A DNA stretch of 64,000 nt from Pseudomonas guariconensis (GCF_024127895.1 NZ_JAMYBK010000001.1:475817-539816); one strand, 5' to 3'; numbered from the stretch's first letter, positions 44,139 to 53,272 are shown. The notes: a model not told the origin generated them from the letters alone. Made by a program: numbers and translations.

Positions 44139-45491
44139 ATGAGTAGTCCAGTTTCGTTCGAAGACCTCCCCCTGAGCCGCTTCCACCTGCGGACGGTGTT
44201 CAGTGGCACAGGCGGTCAATTCAGTGACGGATTCGTGCTAGGGATCATCGGCATCGCGGTCAGCATGGCGGCGGGGCCGTTGCAATTGAATGCGCTATGG
44301 ATGGGGCTGCTCGGCGCGGCGTCATTGGCGGGCCTGTTCCTCGGCAGCCTGTTTGCCGGGCCATTGGCCGACAAGTTCGGCCGTCGCACCATCTTTGCCT
44401 GGGACATGCTGTTGTTCGCAGGTATCTCGGCCTCGCAGTTCTTCGTCACCTCACCGGAGCAGTTGCTGGTGCTGCGTCTGCTGCTGGGCCTGGTGCTGGG
44501 CTTCGACTATGTGGTGAGCAAGTCGCTGGTCACCGAGTTCGCCCCGCGTCGTTACCGTGGTCGCCTGCTCAGCGTGCTCGCGGCAGCCTGGGCGGCGGGG
44601 TACGTGGCGGCCTACCTGGTGGGCTTCGCCATCCGTGATATCGGCCCGGACGCCTGGCGGGTGATGCTGGCGTTGAGCGGTGTGCCGGCGTTGCTGATCC
44701 TGCCGCTGCGCCTGGGCGTGCCAGAGTCGCCGATCTGGCTGGTGGCCCGTGGCCGTAGGGAGGAAGCGCTGGCCATCGTGCGCGCCAAGTTCGGCCCGAA
44801 CGTGAGCCTGCCGACAGCACCCGTCACGCCAAGCAAGCGCGGCGGTTTCAACGAACTGATGAGCAAGCGCTGGCGCAAGAACACCCTGGTCGGCTGCGTG
44901 TTCTACACCTGCCAGGTGATCCCGTTCTTCGCCCTGGGTACGTTCTCGCCCCGGGTGCTGGAAGCGCTCAACGTACAGGACAAGTTCGTCGGCGGCCTGG
45001 TGTACAACGTGCTGCTGATGATCGGTGCGCTGCTCGGTTTGCTGATCATCGACCGCATCTCGCGCCGGGCATTCCTGGTCGGCACCTTCTACCTCAGTGC
45101 CGTGGGCCTGGCCGCGCTGGCCTGGGCCGGCCTCGGGCCGCTGGGCACCATCATCGCCTTCGGCTTCTTCGCCTGCGTGCTGGCGGCAGCAGTCAACCTG
45201 GAGTTCGTCTACCCCGGCGAGCTGTTCCCCACCCACCTGCGGGCCTCGGGTATCGGCATGGCGGTGGCCGCCAGTCGCTTCGGTTCGGCTTTCGCCACCT
45301 TCTTGCTGCCGATCGCCGTGCAGCACCTGGGGGTGCATACGGCGCTGGGAGTGTGCGTCGGTGTGCTGGTGTTCGGCGGGGTGTTCTGTCACCTGTTCGC
45401 CCCCGAGACCAGCCAGGAGCAGCTTGCAGCGGTCAGTCCCGAGGCCCAGGCTGCGGCCACGGCCGATGAGCGGCCGGCCAACGCGCACTGA
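44139..45491 (+). CDS. MFS transporter, metabolite/sugar-type
   Basis: With the start at 44139 (GTGGAG upstream) the protein has 450 residues and 12 predicted membrane segments. It has the MFS loop motif ADKFGRRTIFAWDML and the mid-loop RRYRGRLLSVLAAAWAAGY, typical of the sugar-porter/MHS branch. It is the first gene of a unit with a LysR regulator and an aspartase/fumarase-type lyase, so a dicarboxylate or amino-acid substrate is plausible. Confidence 0.9.
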   Translation: MSSPVSFEDLPLSRFHLRTVFSGTGGQFSDGFVLGIIGIAVSMAAGPLQLNALWMGLLGAASLAGLFLGSLFAGPLADKFGRRTIFAWDMLLFAGISASQFFVTSPEQLLVLRLLLGLVLGFDYVVSKSLVTEFAPRRYRGRLLSVLAAAWAAGYVAAYLVGFAIRDIGPDAWRVMLALSGVPALLILPLRLGVPESPIWLVARGRREEALAIVRAKFGPNVSLPTAPVTPSKRGGFNELMSKRWRKNTLVGCVFYTCQVIPFFALGTFSPRVLEALNVQDKFVGGLVYNVLLMIGALLGLLIIDRISRRAFLVGTFYLSAVGLAALAWAGLGPLGTIIAFGFFACVLAAAVNLEFVYPGELFPTHLRASGIGMAVAASRFGSAFATFLLPIAVQHLGVHTALGVCVGVLVFGGVFCHLFAPETSQEQLAAVSPEAQAAATADERPANAH

Positions 45492-45518
45492 TCCGCTAAC
45501 GCTAAAAAGGAAGATCCC

Positions 45519-46508
45519 ATGCCAGCCAATCGACTGATCGACATGCACGCAGTACAGGTGTTCATCGCCGTGGCCGAGGAGGGCAGCATGTCGGGCGCGG
45601 CCAGCCGCATGGGGATCTCCCAGTCCGGGGTGTCGCAAATGGTCCGCCAGTTGGAGGACGAGTTGGGGGTCGTGCTGGTCGATCGCACCACGCGGCCATT
45701 GACCCTGACCCCCTTCGGCCTGGCCCTGCGCAACCGTGGTGCGCTGCTCAGCGAGGAGCTGTCCAACCTCAAGGCCCAGGTGCTGGATGCCGGGCGCGGG
45801 GTAAAGCCCGACCTGCGCATCGGCCTGGTCGACTCCTTCGCCGCCACCTGCGGCTCGATGTTCACCCGGCAGATGCTCGGCCAGGTGACGCAGTTGTCGG
45901 TGCGCACAGGCTTGAGCCCGCAGCAGGGCGAGTCGCTGCTGCGCCGTGACCTGGACCTGATCGTCACCAGCGACCCACTGATGGATGCCAACGACGTGAT
46001 CCGCTACCGCCTGTTCACCGAACGCTACTTCGTGATCACGCCCAAGACCCTGGGCAAACAGCTGCACAGCATCGAGGACGTCCGTGCGCTGGCCAATGTG
46101 CTGCCGGTGGTGCGTTTCAACCGCACCTCGCAGGTGGGCCGGCAGATCGAGCGGCACCTGCGCAGCCTCAACGTGCGCGTACCCAACCGCCTGGAGCTGG
46201 ACAACGCCGACGCCCTGACCGCCATGGTCGCCGAGGGTATCGGTTGGGCGGTGACCAGCCCCATGTGCTTTCTCCAGGCCTTGCCCTGGGTGGATAACGT
46301 CACCGCCCACCTTGCACCCGAGCTGAACCTGGAGCGCTCGCTGTACCTGGTGGCCAGACGCAATGAATACGGCGCCTTCTTCGCAGATGCCTGCGAGTCG
46401 GCGCGTACCGTCATCTTCGACTCCTTCCTGCCGCGCCTCGAGGCGCTGGGCAAGGGGGTCGAGGCTTTAGTGAAATTCGATGAGGGAACTACCTGTGAGT
46501 ACTTTTGA
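45519..46508 (+). CDS. LysR-family transcriptional regulator
   Basis: The 329-residue protein has an N-terminal HTH (GSMSGAASRMGISQSGVSQMV) and an effector domain that begins DLRIGLVDSFAATCGSMF. It is embedded in the operon, 27 bases after the transporter, and its last 14 bases overlap the GTG start of the lyase gene. This is unusual, because most LysR genes are divergent from their targets. Confidence 0.9.
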   Translation: MPANRLIDMHAVQVFIAVAEEGSMSGAASRMGISQSGVSQMVRQLEDELGVVLVDRTTRPLTLTPFGLALRNRGALLSEELSNLKAQVLDAGRGVKPDLRIGLVDSFAATCGSMFTRQMLGQVTQLSVRTGLSPQQGESLLRRDLDLIVTSDPLMDANDVIRYRLFTERYFVITPKTLGKQLHSIEDVRALANVLPVVRFNRTSQVGRQIERHLRSLNVRVPNRLELDNADALTAMVAEGIGWAVTSPMCFLQALPWVDNVTAHLAPELNLERSLYLVARRNEYGAFFADACESARTVIFDSFLPRLEALGKGVEALVKFDEGTTCEYF

Positions 46509-47910
46509 CCGTGTCGACGTGCGCGTCGAACAGGACTATGTGGGCGATGTGCAGATTCCGGCAAGCAAGCTCTACGGCGTGAACTCCGTACGCGGGTTCG
46601 ACAACCTGACCGTCTCGCCGCTGACCGTCGCCCATTATCCGGCGTTGCGCGATGCCTTCGCCCAGTGCAAGTGGGCCGCGGCCCTGGCTAACCTCGACTG
46701 CGGTGTGATCGGCGGCACCCAGGCTGAGGCCATTGCGCAGGCCTGCCAGTCGCTGATCGCTGGTGAGTGCGACGACTCGCTGATCGTCGACCTGATGGAG
46801 GGCTCGGGCGGAACCTCGACCAATATGAATTTCAACGAGGTCATCGCCAATCGCGCCCAGCAGTTGCTCGGCCATGCCGCCGGCAGCTATGACGTGGTGC
46901 ACCCCAACGACCACGTCAACATCTCCCAGTCGACCAACGATGTGTATCCGGCGGCACTGAAGATCGCCACCCATGCCATGCTCGGTGGGTTGATCGAGCA
47001 GGTGAAATTGCTGGCGGCCGTATTCGAGGCCAAGGCCGTGCAGTTCGCCGACATCCTCCATCTGGGCCGCACCTGCCTGCAGGATGCCCAGCCCATGCGC
47101 CTGGGCCAGCTGTTCTCCGGCTACGCCTCGCTGACCCGCCGCCTGGCCGATGAGCTGGTGGCCGTGCGCGGCAAGCTGCGTACCCTGCCGCTGGGCGGCA
47201 CTGCCATCGGTACCGGCTTCGGTGCCCCGGCCGACTACCGTGCGGCGGTGTACCAGCACCTGGCACGCATCACCCAGGTGGAGTACCTGGCCCCGGCCAA
47301 CCCGTTCGATGCCATGCAGAACATGGACGTGTTCGCCCGTGTCTCCGGCGAGTTGCGCACCTGCTCGGCGTCGCTGGCGAAGATCGCCGCTGACCTGACC
47401 AAATTGTCTTCCGGCCCGGTAGGTGGCCTGGGCGAGCTGAAGCTGCCGGAAGCCCAGGCCGGTTCGTCGATCATGCCCGGCAAGGTCAACCCAGTGCTGC
47501 CGATGGCGATGATCCAGCTGAGTTTCGCAGTGATCGGCAACGACGTCGCCGTGGCCCAGGCCGTGCAGTATGGCGAGCTTGAGATCAATCACTTCGAGCC
47601 TGTGGTGGCCTCGCGGGTGTTCGACAGCATCACCTTGCTGACTCAAGGCATCGAACGTTTCCGCGACAAGTGCGTGGCTGGTATCCAGGCGGATGAGGCA
47701 CGCAATCTGGCGCATCTCACCGACTCCATGGCCGTGGCCACTGCCCTGGTGCCGCGCCTGGGTTATGCCCAGGTCAGCAAGCTGGCGCGCCAGTCGGTGA
47801 ACGAAGGTCGCTCGCTGCTGGCGATCATGGCCGAGTCGGGAGTGATGACTGAGGCCGACGCGATAGCGGCCATCGAGAAGGCGTCGTACCCGGTGTTCGA
47901 GGGGCGGTGA
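46495..47910 (+). CDS. Aspartase/fumarase superfamily lyase (aspartate ammonia-lyase-like)
   Basis: The 471-residue enzyme has the superfamily signature GSSIMPGKVNPVLP with the catalytic Ser loop. The substrate-site segments GSGGTSTNMNFNEVIANRA and HPNDHVNISQSTNDVYP are those of aspartases and class-II fumarases. The GTG start at 46495 is supported by GAGGGA eight bases upstream; the frame is also open from 46480. Whether it deaminates aspartate or acts on a related amino acid cannot be read from sequence. Confidence 0.9.
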   Translation: MSTFDRVDVRVEQDYVGDVQIPASKLYGVNSVRGFDNLTVSPLTVAHYPALRDAFAQCKWAAALANLDCGVIGGTQAEAIAQACQSLIAGECDDSLIVDLMEGSGGTSTNMNFNEVIANRAQQLLGHAAGSYDVVHPNDHVNISQSTNDVYPAALKIATHAMLGGLIEQVKLLAAVFEAKAVQFADILHLGRTCLQDAQPMRLGQLFSGYASLTRRLADELVAVRGKLRTLPLGGTAIGTGFGAPADYRAAVYQHLARITQVEYLAPANPFDAMQNMDVFARVSGELRTCSASLAKIAADLTKLSSGPVGGLGELKLPEAQAGSSIMPGKVNPVLPMAMIQLSFAVIGNDVAVAQAVQYGELEINHFEPVVASRVFDSITLLTQGIERFRDKCVAGIQADEARNLAHLTDSMAVATALVPRLGYAQVSKLARQSVNEGRSLLAIMAESGVMTEADAIAAIEKASYPVFEGR

Positions 47911-47912
47911 TC

Positions 47913-47964
47913 GATAGCGCATTAGCGCTATCACAGCAGGCCAGTGGGGGTGTCCCCTGGCCTG
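47913..47964 (+). terminator. Tandem hairpins after the lyase gene
   Basis: GATAGCGC/GCGCTATC (47913-47920 with 47925-47932) is followed by a bulged stem CAGGCCA..GGGG/CCCCTGGCCTG (47937-47964). They lie directly after the stop of the lyase gene. No long T run follows, so termination is likely but not certain. Confidence 0.55.
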
Positions 47965-48057
47965 CCGAACACTTATTCGCTTTTCTGAATCAAGGCTGCC
48001 CAGCAAAATATGCCCCCAATGCCTGAGCACCCATACAGAAAAGAGGAGAGGTTTGCG

Positions 48058-48765
48058 TTGAGTGTGGAAAATAGACCCGTGCGCTTGGATGCGGGCGAGG
48101 TATGGGGTGGCTTCAAGCAGCTTCTGCCCATTTCCCTGTTCGTCGTTGTCTTCGGTGTCGCCTTCGGCCTGGCTGCGGCCCAGACTGGGCTGGACGATGT
48201 ATCGACGCTACTGATGAGTGCGTTGGTGTTTGCCGGCGCGGCGCAGTTCGCTGTTCTCGATATGTGGGGAGCGCATGTACCGATCGTCCCGCTGGTCATC
48301 ACGGTGTTCGCGATCAACGCCCGGCACCTGCTGATGGGCGCGACCCTGTATCCCTGGTTGAAGGACCTGCCCCGGGCCAGGCGCTACGGGGTGATGCTGG
48401 TGGTGTCCGATGCCAACTGGGCGATGTCGATGCAGGCCTTCAACCGCGGCAAGCCTGGCCTGGGGCTCTTGTTGGGTGGGGGCATCGCGTTGTGGTCGGC
48501 CTGGGCGCTGGGCAGTTGGCTGGGCCTGTACTTCGGTAGCGCGATCCAGGACCCGGTCAGCCTGGGGCTCGACATGGTGATGGGATGCTTCCTGCTGGCA
48601 ATGGTGATCGGTGGGCAAAAGAACCTGCGCATGCTGGTTATCTGGAGCCTTGCGGCGTGCTCATCGCTCCTGGCGTACGCGTACCTGCCTGAAAACAGTC
48701 ATGTGGTGGTCGGGGCATTGGCCGGTGGTGTGCTGGGAGCACTCTGGATGGAGAAGAAGCAATGA
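48058..48765 (+). CDS. azlC: AzlC-family branched-chain amino acid exporter subunit
   Basis: The protein is a membrane permease with about five to seven helices and the AzlC pattern (PISLFVVVFGVAFGLAAAQ, LVFAGAAQFAVLDMW, TVFAINARHLLMGATLYPWL). It works with AzlD to export branched-chain amino acids. I choose TTG 48058 because AGAGGAGAGG lies at 48042-48051 at correct spacing, which gives 235 residues. An ATG at 48010 is in frame but has no such site. Confidence 0.88.
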   Translation: MSVENRPVRLDAGEVWGGFKQLLPISLFVVVFGVAFGLAAAQTGLDDVSTLLMSALVFAGAAQFAVLDMWGAHVPIVPLVITVFAINARHLLMGATLYPWLKDLPRARRYGVMLVVSDANWAMSMQAFNRGKPGLGLLLGGGIALWSAWALGSWLGLYFGSAIQDPVSLGLDMVMGCFLLAMVIGGQKNLRMLVIWSLAACSSLLAYAYLPENSHVVVGALAGGVLGALWMEKKQ

Positions 48766-49070
48766 GTATCGAAAGCACAGGCCTCGGCACGTTCGTCATT
48801 ATCCTGGTCATGGCGGTGGTGACCCTGGCCACGCGCTGGGGTGGCGTTTTCGTGATGTCGTTCGTGCCGATCAACTACCGCGTGCAGCAGTTCATCAATG
48901 CCATGTCGGGTTCGGTACTGGTGGCGGTCATCGCCCCGCTGGCGGTGACGGGCGACATGGGCGCGCGTCTGGCCTTGCTGGCGACCGCGGTCGTCATGCT
49001 GTCGCTGAGAAAACCGCTGCCGGCGATTGCCGCAGGCATCATCGTGGCGGCAATCGCCAGGCAGTTCTGA
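48762..49070 (+). CDS. azlD: AzlD-family branched-chain amino acid exporter subunit
   Basis: The 102-residue protein has four predicted membrane segments and the AzlD pattern TLATRWGGVFVMSFVPINYRVQQFINAM. It partners AzlC. The ATG overlaps the azlC stop (ATGA), which implies coupled translation. Confidence 0.9.
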   Translation: MSIESTGLGTFVIILVMAVVTLATRWGGVFVMSFVPINYRVQQFINAMSGSVLVAVIAPLAVTGDMGARLALLATAVVMLSLRKPLPAIAAGIIVAAIARQF

Positions 49071-49694
49071 AGGACGGCCCTGACTCCACCGGTGTACGGC
49101 AAGGGCTGCGCCCTTGTTCGCGAGCAAGCTCGCTCCTACAGGGGCCTGCCTCAACCGTATGTTCTCTGCGCGACAGCTCAGTCCGAAGGGCAGGGTGATC
49201 CCTCATAAGCACAGTGATGAATGACAGAAGGGGGAGCGGCCTTGTGGCGCGAAAGGGGCGCGCAGCGGCCCAGTGACCGGTATCCACCAGTTCGCCGAGG
49301 GCAGATCAACGGCACGCGTGTGATATTGCGGGTATGCACTTGGTTGTCGTGGCAGAGCCGGTAGGCCGAGCACGGTAGGGTATTCTCGACCTTGCTCGTC
49401 CACTGGCCACCCCTGTTCTGGTACACGCTTCCCAAGTGTCGCGAACAGACACGCAAACGGCGTTAGCGGAAGGTTCGGTGGGCAAAACCAGCACGTACAT
49501 TGCTTGTCGAATCCACGCTGGATAACAAAGAGAAGAACCACCACTCCCAGCCCTTCCACCCGCTCGATCACGTTACAACTGTCGAAAAAAGCCTTTCATA
49601 CCCAGTGTTCTTCGGGCGCTGCGCGCTGCCCTGCTGCGCCTGGAATACAGCGACTTCTAGCAATAAGAAAAAGAAGCACGAGGACGTAGTCAAA
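49071..49694. other. 624-base region without a supported gene
   Basis: It holds one REP-type unit at about 49108-49142 (TTCGCGAGCAAGCTCGCTCC). Two short GC-rich dyads lie near 49236-49275. Several overlapping minus-strand frames (49203-49571, 49306-49500) lack ribosome sites and domains. The 3' part is the leader of the YkvI-like gene. A long leader with conserved-looking structure is possible, but I cannot assign a riboswitch. Confidence 0.5.
49108..49142. repeat. Single REP-type unit
   Basis: TTGTTCGCGAGCAAGCTCGC followed by TCCTACAGG is the classic P. putida-type REP unit (core GCGAGCAAGCTCGCTCCTAC). It has no facing copy and differs in core from the GCCGGCAAGCCGGC pairs elsewhere. Confidence 0.75.
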
Positions 49695-50822
49695 ATGGAT
49701 AAGCAACATTCCCCCGCCCGCATTTCCCGAATGTTCGTCATCGGTGGCGCCTGTATCGCCCTGCTGATCGGCTCCGGCTTCGCCACAGGCCAGGAAATCA
49801 TGCAGTACTTCGTGGCCTACGAATATGCCGGCCTGGCCAGTATCGCGCTCATGTTCCTGCTATTCACCTACGTGGCACTGAGTTTTGTCATGGCGGGTTA
49901 CGAGCAACAGTTTTCCGCACCCAAAGACATCTTCAGGTATTACTGCGGCAAGCCTATCGGGACGTTCTTCGACTACTTCTCGGTGTTGTTCCTGTACATG
50001 TCGTTCTGGGTCATGATCGCTGGCGCGGGGGCGGCCCTGAACCAGCAGTTCGGCTGGCCCAACTGGTATGGCGGCGTCCTCATGGGCGGGCTGACCCTGG
50101 TGACGCTGTTCTTCGGCTTCAACCGCCTGATCAGCGTGGTGGGCTCCATCGGCCCGCTGCTCTCGGTGCTGGCGATCGTCATCGGCGTGGCGGGTGTGCT
50201 CATGGCACCTGAAGGCCTGGAGCAGTACCCGGCCACGCTCAAGCCCCTGGTGGAGGACAAGACCGTCCTGCAGGCCGGCAGCAGCTGGTTCACGGCGTGC
50301 CTGTCCTATGTCGGCTTCTGCATGATGTGGCTGGCGGCCTTCATGACCAACCTGGGCAGCACCAGCAACAATCGCGCCGAGGCCGGTGGCGGCGCCGTCC
50401 TGGGCATGGTGCTGTTCTCCCTGGCGGTCCTGGCCATGATGCTCGGCCTGGCGGCGCACCTGGAGGATGTGGCCAGTGCGCAAATTCCTTCGCTGATCCT
50501 GGTGGAAAAGCTGAGCCCCAGTCTGTCTGGCCTGGTGACGCTGGTCATCTTCGCGGCCATCTACACCACAGCGGCTTCGCTGCTGTGGGCGCCGGTGAAG
50601 CGTTTCGCGCCGGATGAATTCAGTGCCCGGCACCGTGGGCTGCTGTGCGTGCTCTGCGTGGTCGGCACCGCCGTGGGCTTGAACGTACCCTTCGATGCGT
50701 TGATCAACGTGGTGTACGTGCTCAATGGCTATATCGGCTTCTGCCTGTTGTTCCTGATGCTGGTGACCGACTTCAAGCGGCGCGTGTTGAAGCGTTCGCC
50801 CCAGGTGATCGGGCAAAACTGA
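49695..50822 (+). CDS. YkvI-like integral membrane transporter
   Basis: With the start at 49695 (GAGG at 49680-49683) the protein has 375 residues and about ten membrane helices. It shows the YkvI-family opening GGACIALLIGSGFATGQEIMQYF, an unwound-helix GSGFATGQE motif like that of LeuT-fold sodium- or proton-coupled transporters. The frame is open for 65 codons upstream, but that part is not hydrophobic and has no ribosome site. The substrate is unknown, and the gene is monocistronic. Confidence 0.85.
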   Translation: MDKQHSPARISRMFVIGGACIALLIGSGFATGQEIMQYFVAYEYAGLASIALMFLLFTYVALSFVMAGYEQQFSAPKDIFRYYCGKPIGTFFDYFSVLFLYMSFWVMIAGAGAALNQQFGWPNWYGGVLMGGLTLVTLFFGFNRLISVVGSIGPLLSVLAIVIGVAGVLMAPEGLEQYPATLKPLVEDKTVLQAGSSWFTACLSYVGFCMMWLAAFMTNLGSTSNNRAEAGGGAVLGMVLFSLAVLAMMLGLAAHLEDVASAQIPSLILVEKLSPSLSGLVTLVIFAAIYTTAASLLWAPVKRFAPDEFSARHRGLLCVLCVVGTAVGLNVPFDALINVVYVLNGYIGFCLLFLMLVTDFKRRVLKRSPQVIGQN

Positions 50823-50824
50823 AC

Positions 50825-50893
50825 GTTCGCCCCCATGCCAGTCAGTTAAGCGTTACTGACTGGCATGGGGGCGAACCTGTCGTCTTTTTTTCA
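50825..50893. terminator. 22-base-pair perfect hairpin between convergent genes
   Basis: GTTCGCCCCCATGCCAGTCA with GT (50825-50846) and its exact complement (50855-50876) enclose an eight-base loop. A run of seven T follows at 50887-50893. It begins three bases after the transporter stop and ends just before the fnr-type gene stop, so it can end both transcripts. Confidence 0.8.
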
Positions 50894-50894
50894 C

Positions 50895-51713
50895 TCAGTC
50901 CTCAGCGGGCCGGGCGCACGCCGAGCGTGACCGTGACTTGCCGTAGCCATGTTCCAACGCCATCAGCGCCGGCAGGTCGAGGATCTCCACGACGCGCCCA
51001 CGCAGGCGCACGATTTCCAGTTGCCGCAGGTGCGCGATGCCCCGGCAGACGGTTTCCAGGCGCAGCCCCAGGTAGGAGGCGATGTCTTCCCGCGACATGC
51101 GCAGGACGAAACCGTGGGCCGAATAGCCCCGGTTGACGAAGCGCCTGGACAGCCCCACCAAAAAGCTCGCCAAGCGTTCCTCGGCGGTGAGGTTGCAGAT
51201 CATCAGCACGCGCTCGTGCTCGCGGACGATTTCCCGGCTGAGCAGGCGGTTCAGGCTTTGTTGCAGGAAGGGGAACTCACGGGCCAACGCTTCCAGGCGC
51301 TGGTAGGGGATGGGGCAGACCTCGCTGTCTTCCAGGGCGATGGCATCGCAGACATGGCGGTTGGTGCTGATCGCATCCAGCCCCATCACATCGCCCGGCA
51401 TCCAGAAGTTGATGACCAGACCCTGCCCCTCGGCATTGGTGAGGCTGGTCTTGAAGCTGCCGAAGCGTATCGCGTAGAGGTACTGCAACGGGTCGTTGGC
51501 GTGGTACAGGCCGCAACCTTTCCTGACCCTGATGCGCTGGCCGATCAGCGCGCTGAAGCGGCCATTGTCCTGCTCGGGCAGGCCGGTGGGCAGGCACAGC
51601 GAGCCGACCCTGCAGCCCTTGCAGACAGAGGCGAGCGGGTGCAGGTGGATCGGCGGGGCCGCGGCATCCTGGGGCGGTTGTTCGATGAGCCTGGCGTTGA
51701 TCCGCTCGTACAT
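50895..51713 (-). CDS. Fnr/Anr-family oxygen-sensing transcriptional regulator (paralogue)
   Basis: The 272-residue protein (GGAGG seven bases before ATG 51713) has the four [4Fe-4S] cysteines of FNR in register: C31, C34 and C40 (CKGCRVGSLC) and C133. C40 to C133 is 93 residues, as from C29 to C122 in E. coli FNR. A cyclic-nucleotide-binding-like domain and a Crp-type HTH follow. In the recognition helix the FNR pattern E-x2-S-R is E220-x2-C223-R224, so the Ser is Cys. P. putida carries several Anr paralogues, so I avoid the symbol anr. It is cotranscribed with the small gene at 51715. Confidence 0.93.
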   Translation of the reverse strand: MYERINARLIEQPPQDAAAPPIHLHPLASVCKGCRVGSLCLPTGLPEQDNGRFSALIGQRIRVRKGCGLYHANDPLQYLYAIRFGSFKTSLTNAEGQGLVINFWMPGDVMGLDAISTNRHVCDAIALEDSEVCPIPYQRLEALAREFPFLQQSLNRLLSREIVREHERVLMICNLTAEERLASFLVGLSRRFVNRGYSAHGFVLRMSREDIASYLGLRLETVCRGIAHLRQLEIVRLRGRVVEILDLPALMALEHGYGKSRSRSACARPAED

Positions 51714-51714
51714 G

Positions 51715-51936
51715 TCAGGCCTCCGTCGGGTGCGCGCGGGCACTTGGGCGGGGCAGGTGATCCGGGGGGACCGGGCAAGGAGCGATCATCGCCAGGGAAT
51801 GCGGGGCGTTGAGGCGGCTGTTCAAGCGTTCCACGAACTGGCGAGCCTCCTCGTGGCTGTTGAAGGCCACGCGCCACAGGTCCATGTGCACCCACCAACG
51901 GCCCTGTCGTGGGTGCTTCTCGATATAGACGTTCAT
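51715..51936 (-). CDS. Small conserved protein upstream of the Fnr paralogue
   Basis: The 73-residue protein starts at ATG 51936 behind GGAGG and reads MNVYIEKHPRQGRWWVHMDL, then VAFNSHEEARQFVERLNS. A beta-hairpin followed by a helix resembles the short DUF2188-like domain, but I am not sure. It ends one base before the regulator start and overlaps its ribosome site, so the two are translated together. The open frame upstream (to 52002) lacks support. Confidence 0.75.
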   Translation of the reverse strand: MNVYIEKHPRQGRWWVHMDLWRVAFNSHEEARQFVERLNSRLNAPHSLAMIAPCPVPPDHLPRPSARAHPTEA

Positions 51937-52048
51937 CGGCCATCCTCCGCGTGGTTGCGCCAGGCCAAGGCCTGTGAGGTTCAGACGTACCTGTACATGC
52001 ACATTCGATGAAGCGTGACAGCGTCCATGCCCAGCGTGGCAGGAGGAT

Positions 52049-53122
52049 TCAGGGCGTGATCGCCACCTTCATGACCCCATCGCGCTGATGGGCGAACAGT
52101 TCATAGGCCGCCTCGATATCGTCGAGTTTGAAGCGGTGCGTCACCAGCGGCGACAGGTCGACGTGGCCGCTGGCGACCACTTGCATCAGGCGGCGCATGC
52201 GCTCCTTGCCGCCCGGGCAGAGGGTGGTGACGATGCTGTAGTCGCCGAGCCCGGCGGCGAAACCGTCCAGCGGAATGCGCAGGTCGCTGGCGTAGACCCC
52301 GAGGCTCGACAGCGTGCCCCCTGGACGTAGTACGCGCAGGGCCGACTCGAAGGTCGCCTGGGTGCCCAGGGCCTCGATCGCCACGTCGACCCCACGGCCG
52401 TCGGTGAGGGCCATGATCTGTTCCACCACGTCGCCCTGCTTGAAGTCGACCACATGGGTCGCGCCGAGCTGGCGTGCCACGGCCATGCGTGGCGCGATCG
52501 AGTCGATGCCGATGATGGTCGTGGCGCCCATCAGGCGTGCCCCGGCGACCGCGCACAGGCCGATGGGGCCGAGGGCGAACACGACGACCGCGTCACCGAT
52601 CTTCACGCCACCGCGTTCGGCGCCGGAAAAGCCTGTGGACATGATGTCCGGACACATCAGCACCTGCTCGTCGGAAAGCCCGTCGGGAATGGGCGAGAGG
52701 TTGACCATGGCGTCGGGCACCAGCACGTACTCGGCCTGGCAACCGTCGATGATGTTGCCGAACTTCCAGCCCCCGGTGGCCTTGAAGCCATGCCGGGTGC
52801 CCGGCCCATCCTGGGAGGCGCAGCCGCACAGGCAGGCGTTGCTGTGGCCGCTGGGGGTGATCGCCCCGGCGATGACCCGCTGGCCTTCGCTGAAGCCCTG
52901 GACCTGGGCGCCCAGTTTCTCGATGACCCCGACCGGTTCGTGGCCGACGGTCAAGCCCTTGGCCACGGGGTACTCGCCACGCAGGATATGCACGTCGGTG
53001 CCGCAGATCGTGGTGGTGGTGATCCGCACCAGCGCATCGAGGGGGCCCACGTCGGGAATGGGTTTCTCGTCCAGCACGATTCTGTTCTTGTCGACGAAGA
53101 TCGCAGCTTTCATGCGAGCCAT
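52049..53122 (-). CDS. Zinc-dependent alcohol dehydrogenase
   Basis: The 357-residue enzyme has catalytic zinc ligands C40 (TICGTD) and H61-E62 (GHEPVG) and a Cys-rich lobe C97-C99-C101 (CLCGC) in place of the usual four-Cys structural site. The Rossmann motif is ALGPIGLCAVAGA. Relatives include isopropanol- and threonine-type dehydrogenases. AGGAGG sits at correct spacing before ATG 53122. It faces the Usp gene across two Fnr boxes, so fermentative or low-oxygen alcohol/aldehyde turnover is likely. Confidence 0.9.
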   Translation of the reverse strand: MARMKAAIFVDKNRIVLDEKPIPDVGPLDALVRITTTTICGTDVHILRGEYPVAKGLTVGHEPVGVIEKLGAQVQGFSEGQRVIAGAITPSGHSNACLCGCASQDGPGTRHGFKATGGWKFGNIIDGCQAEYVLVPDAMVNLSPIPDGLSDEQVLMCPDIMSTGFSGAERGGVKIGDAVVVFALGPIGLCAVAGARLMGATTIIGIDSIAPRMAVARQLGATHVVDFKQGDVVEQIMALTDGRGVDVAIEALGTQATFESALRVLRPGGTLSSLGVYASDLRIPLDGFAAGLGDYSIVTTLCPGGKERMRRLMQVVASGHVDLSPLVTHRFKLDDIEAAYELFAHQRDGVMKVAITP

Positions 53123-53193
53123 GGCAACGCCTCCTGATCCGTGATCGGCATTCGAAATGTTCACCTAGCGTGCGCCAAAACCCTGGGCATCCA

Positions 53194-53207
53194 TTGACCG
53201 GTGTCAA
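53194..53207. promoter_or_regulatory. Fnr/Anr box (TTGAC-N4-GTCAA)
   Basis: TTGAC (53194-53198) and GTCAA (53203-53207) around CGGT form a perfect palindrome that matches the FNR/Anr pattern TTGAT-N4-ATCAA with both half-sites changed to TTGAC. It lies 72 bases before the alcohol dehydrogenase start, a typical activating position for that gene. Confidence 0.75.
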
Positions 53208-53272
53208 TGTTTCGCTCGGGATTGGCCGGTCGCGCGCGACCGTATGTCGGCCCGCTAGGTGCCGATGCGATC

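Noticed and set aside
44451..46310. A 619-codon minus-strand frame opposite the MFS and LysR genes.
   Set aside because: Composition is that of an antisense shadow (His, Gln and Gly rich). Both plus-strand genes are clear family members.
49203..49571. Minus-strand frames of 122 and 64 codons in the leader of the YkvI-like gene.
   Set aside because: No ribosome site, no domain and overlapping frames of similar length, which points to non-coding GC-rich sequence.
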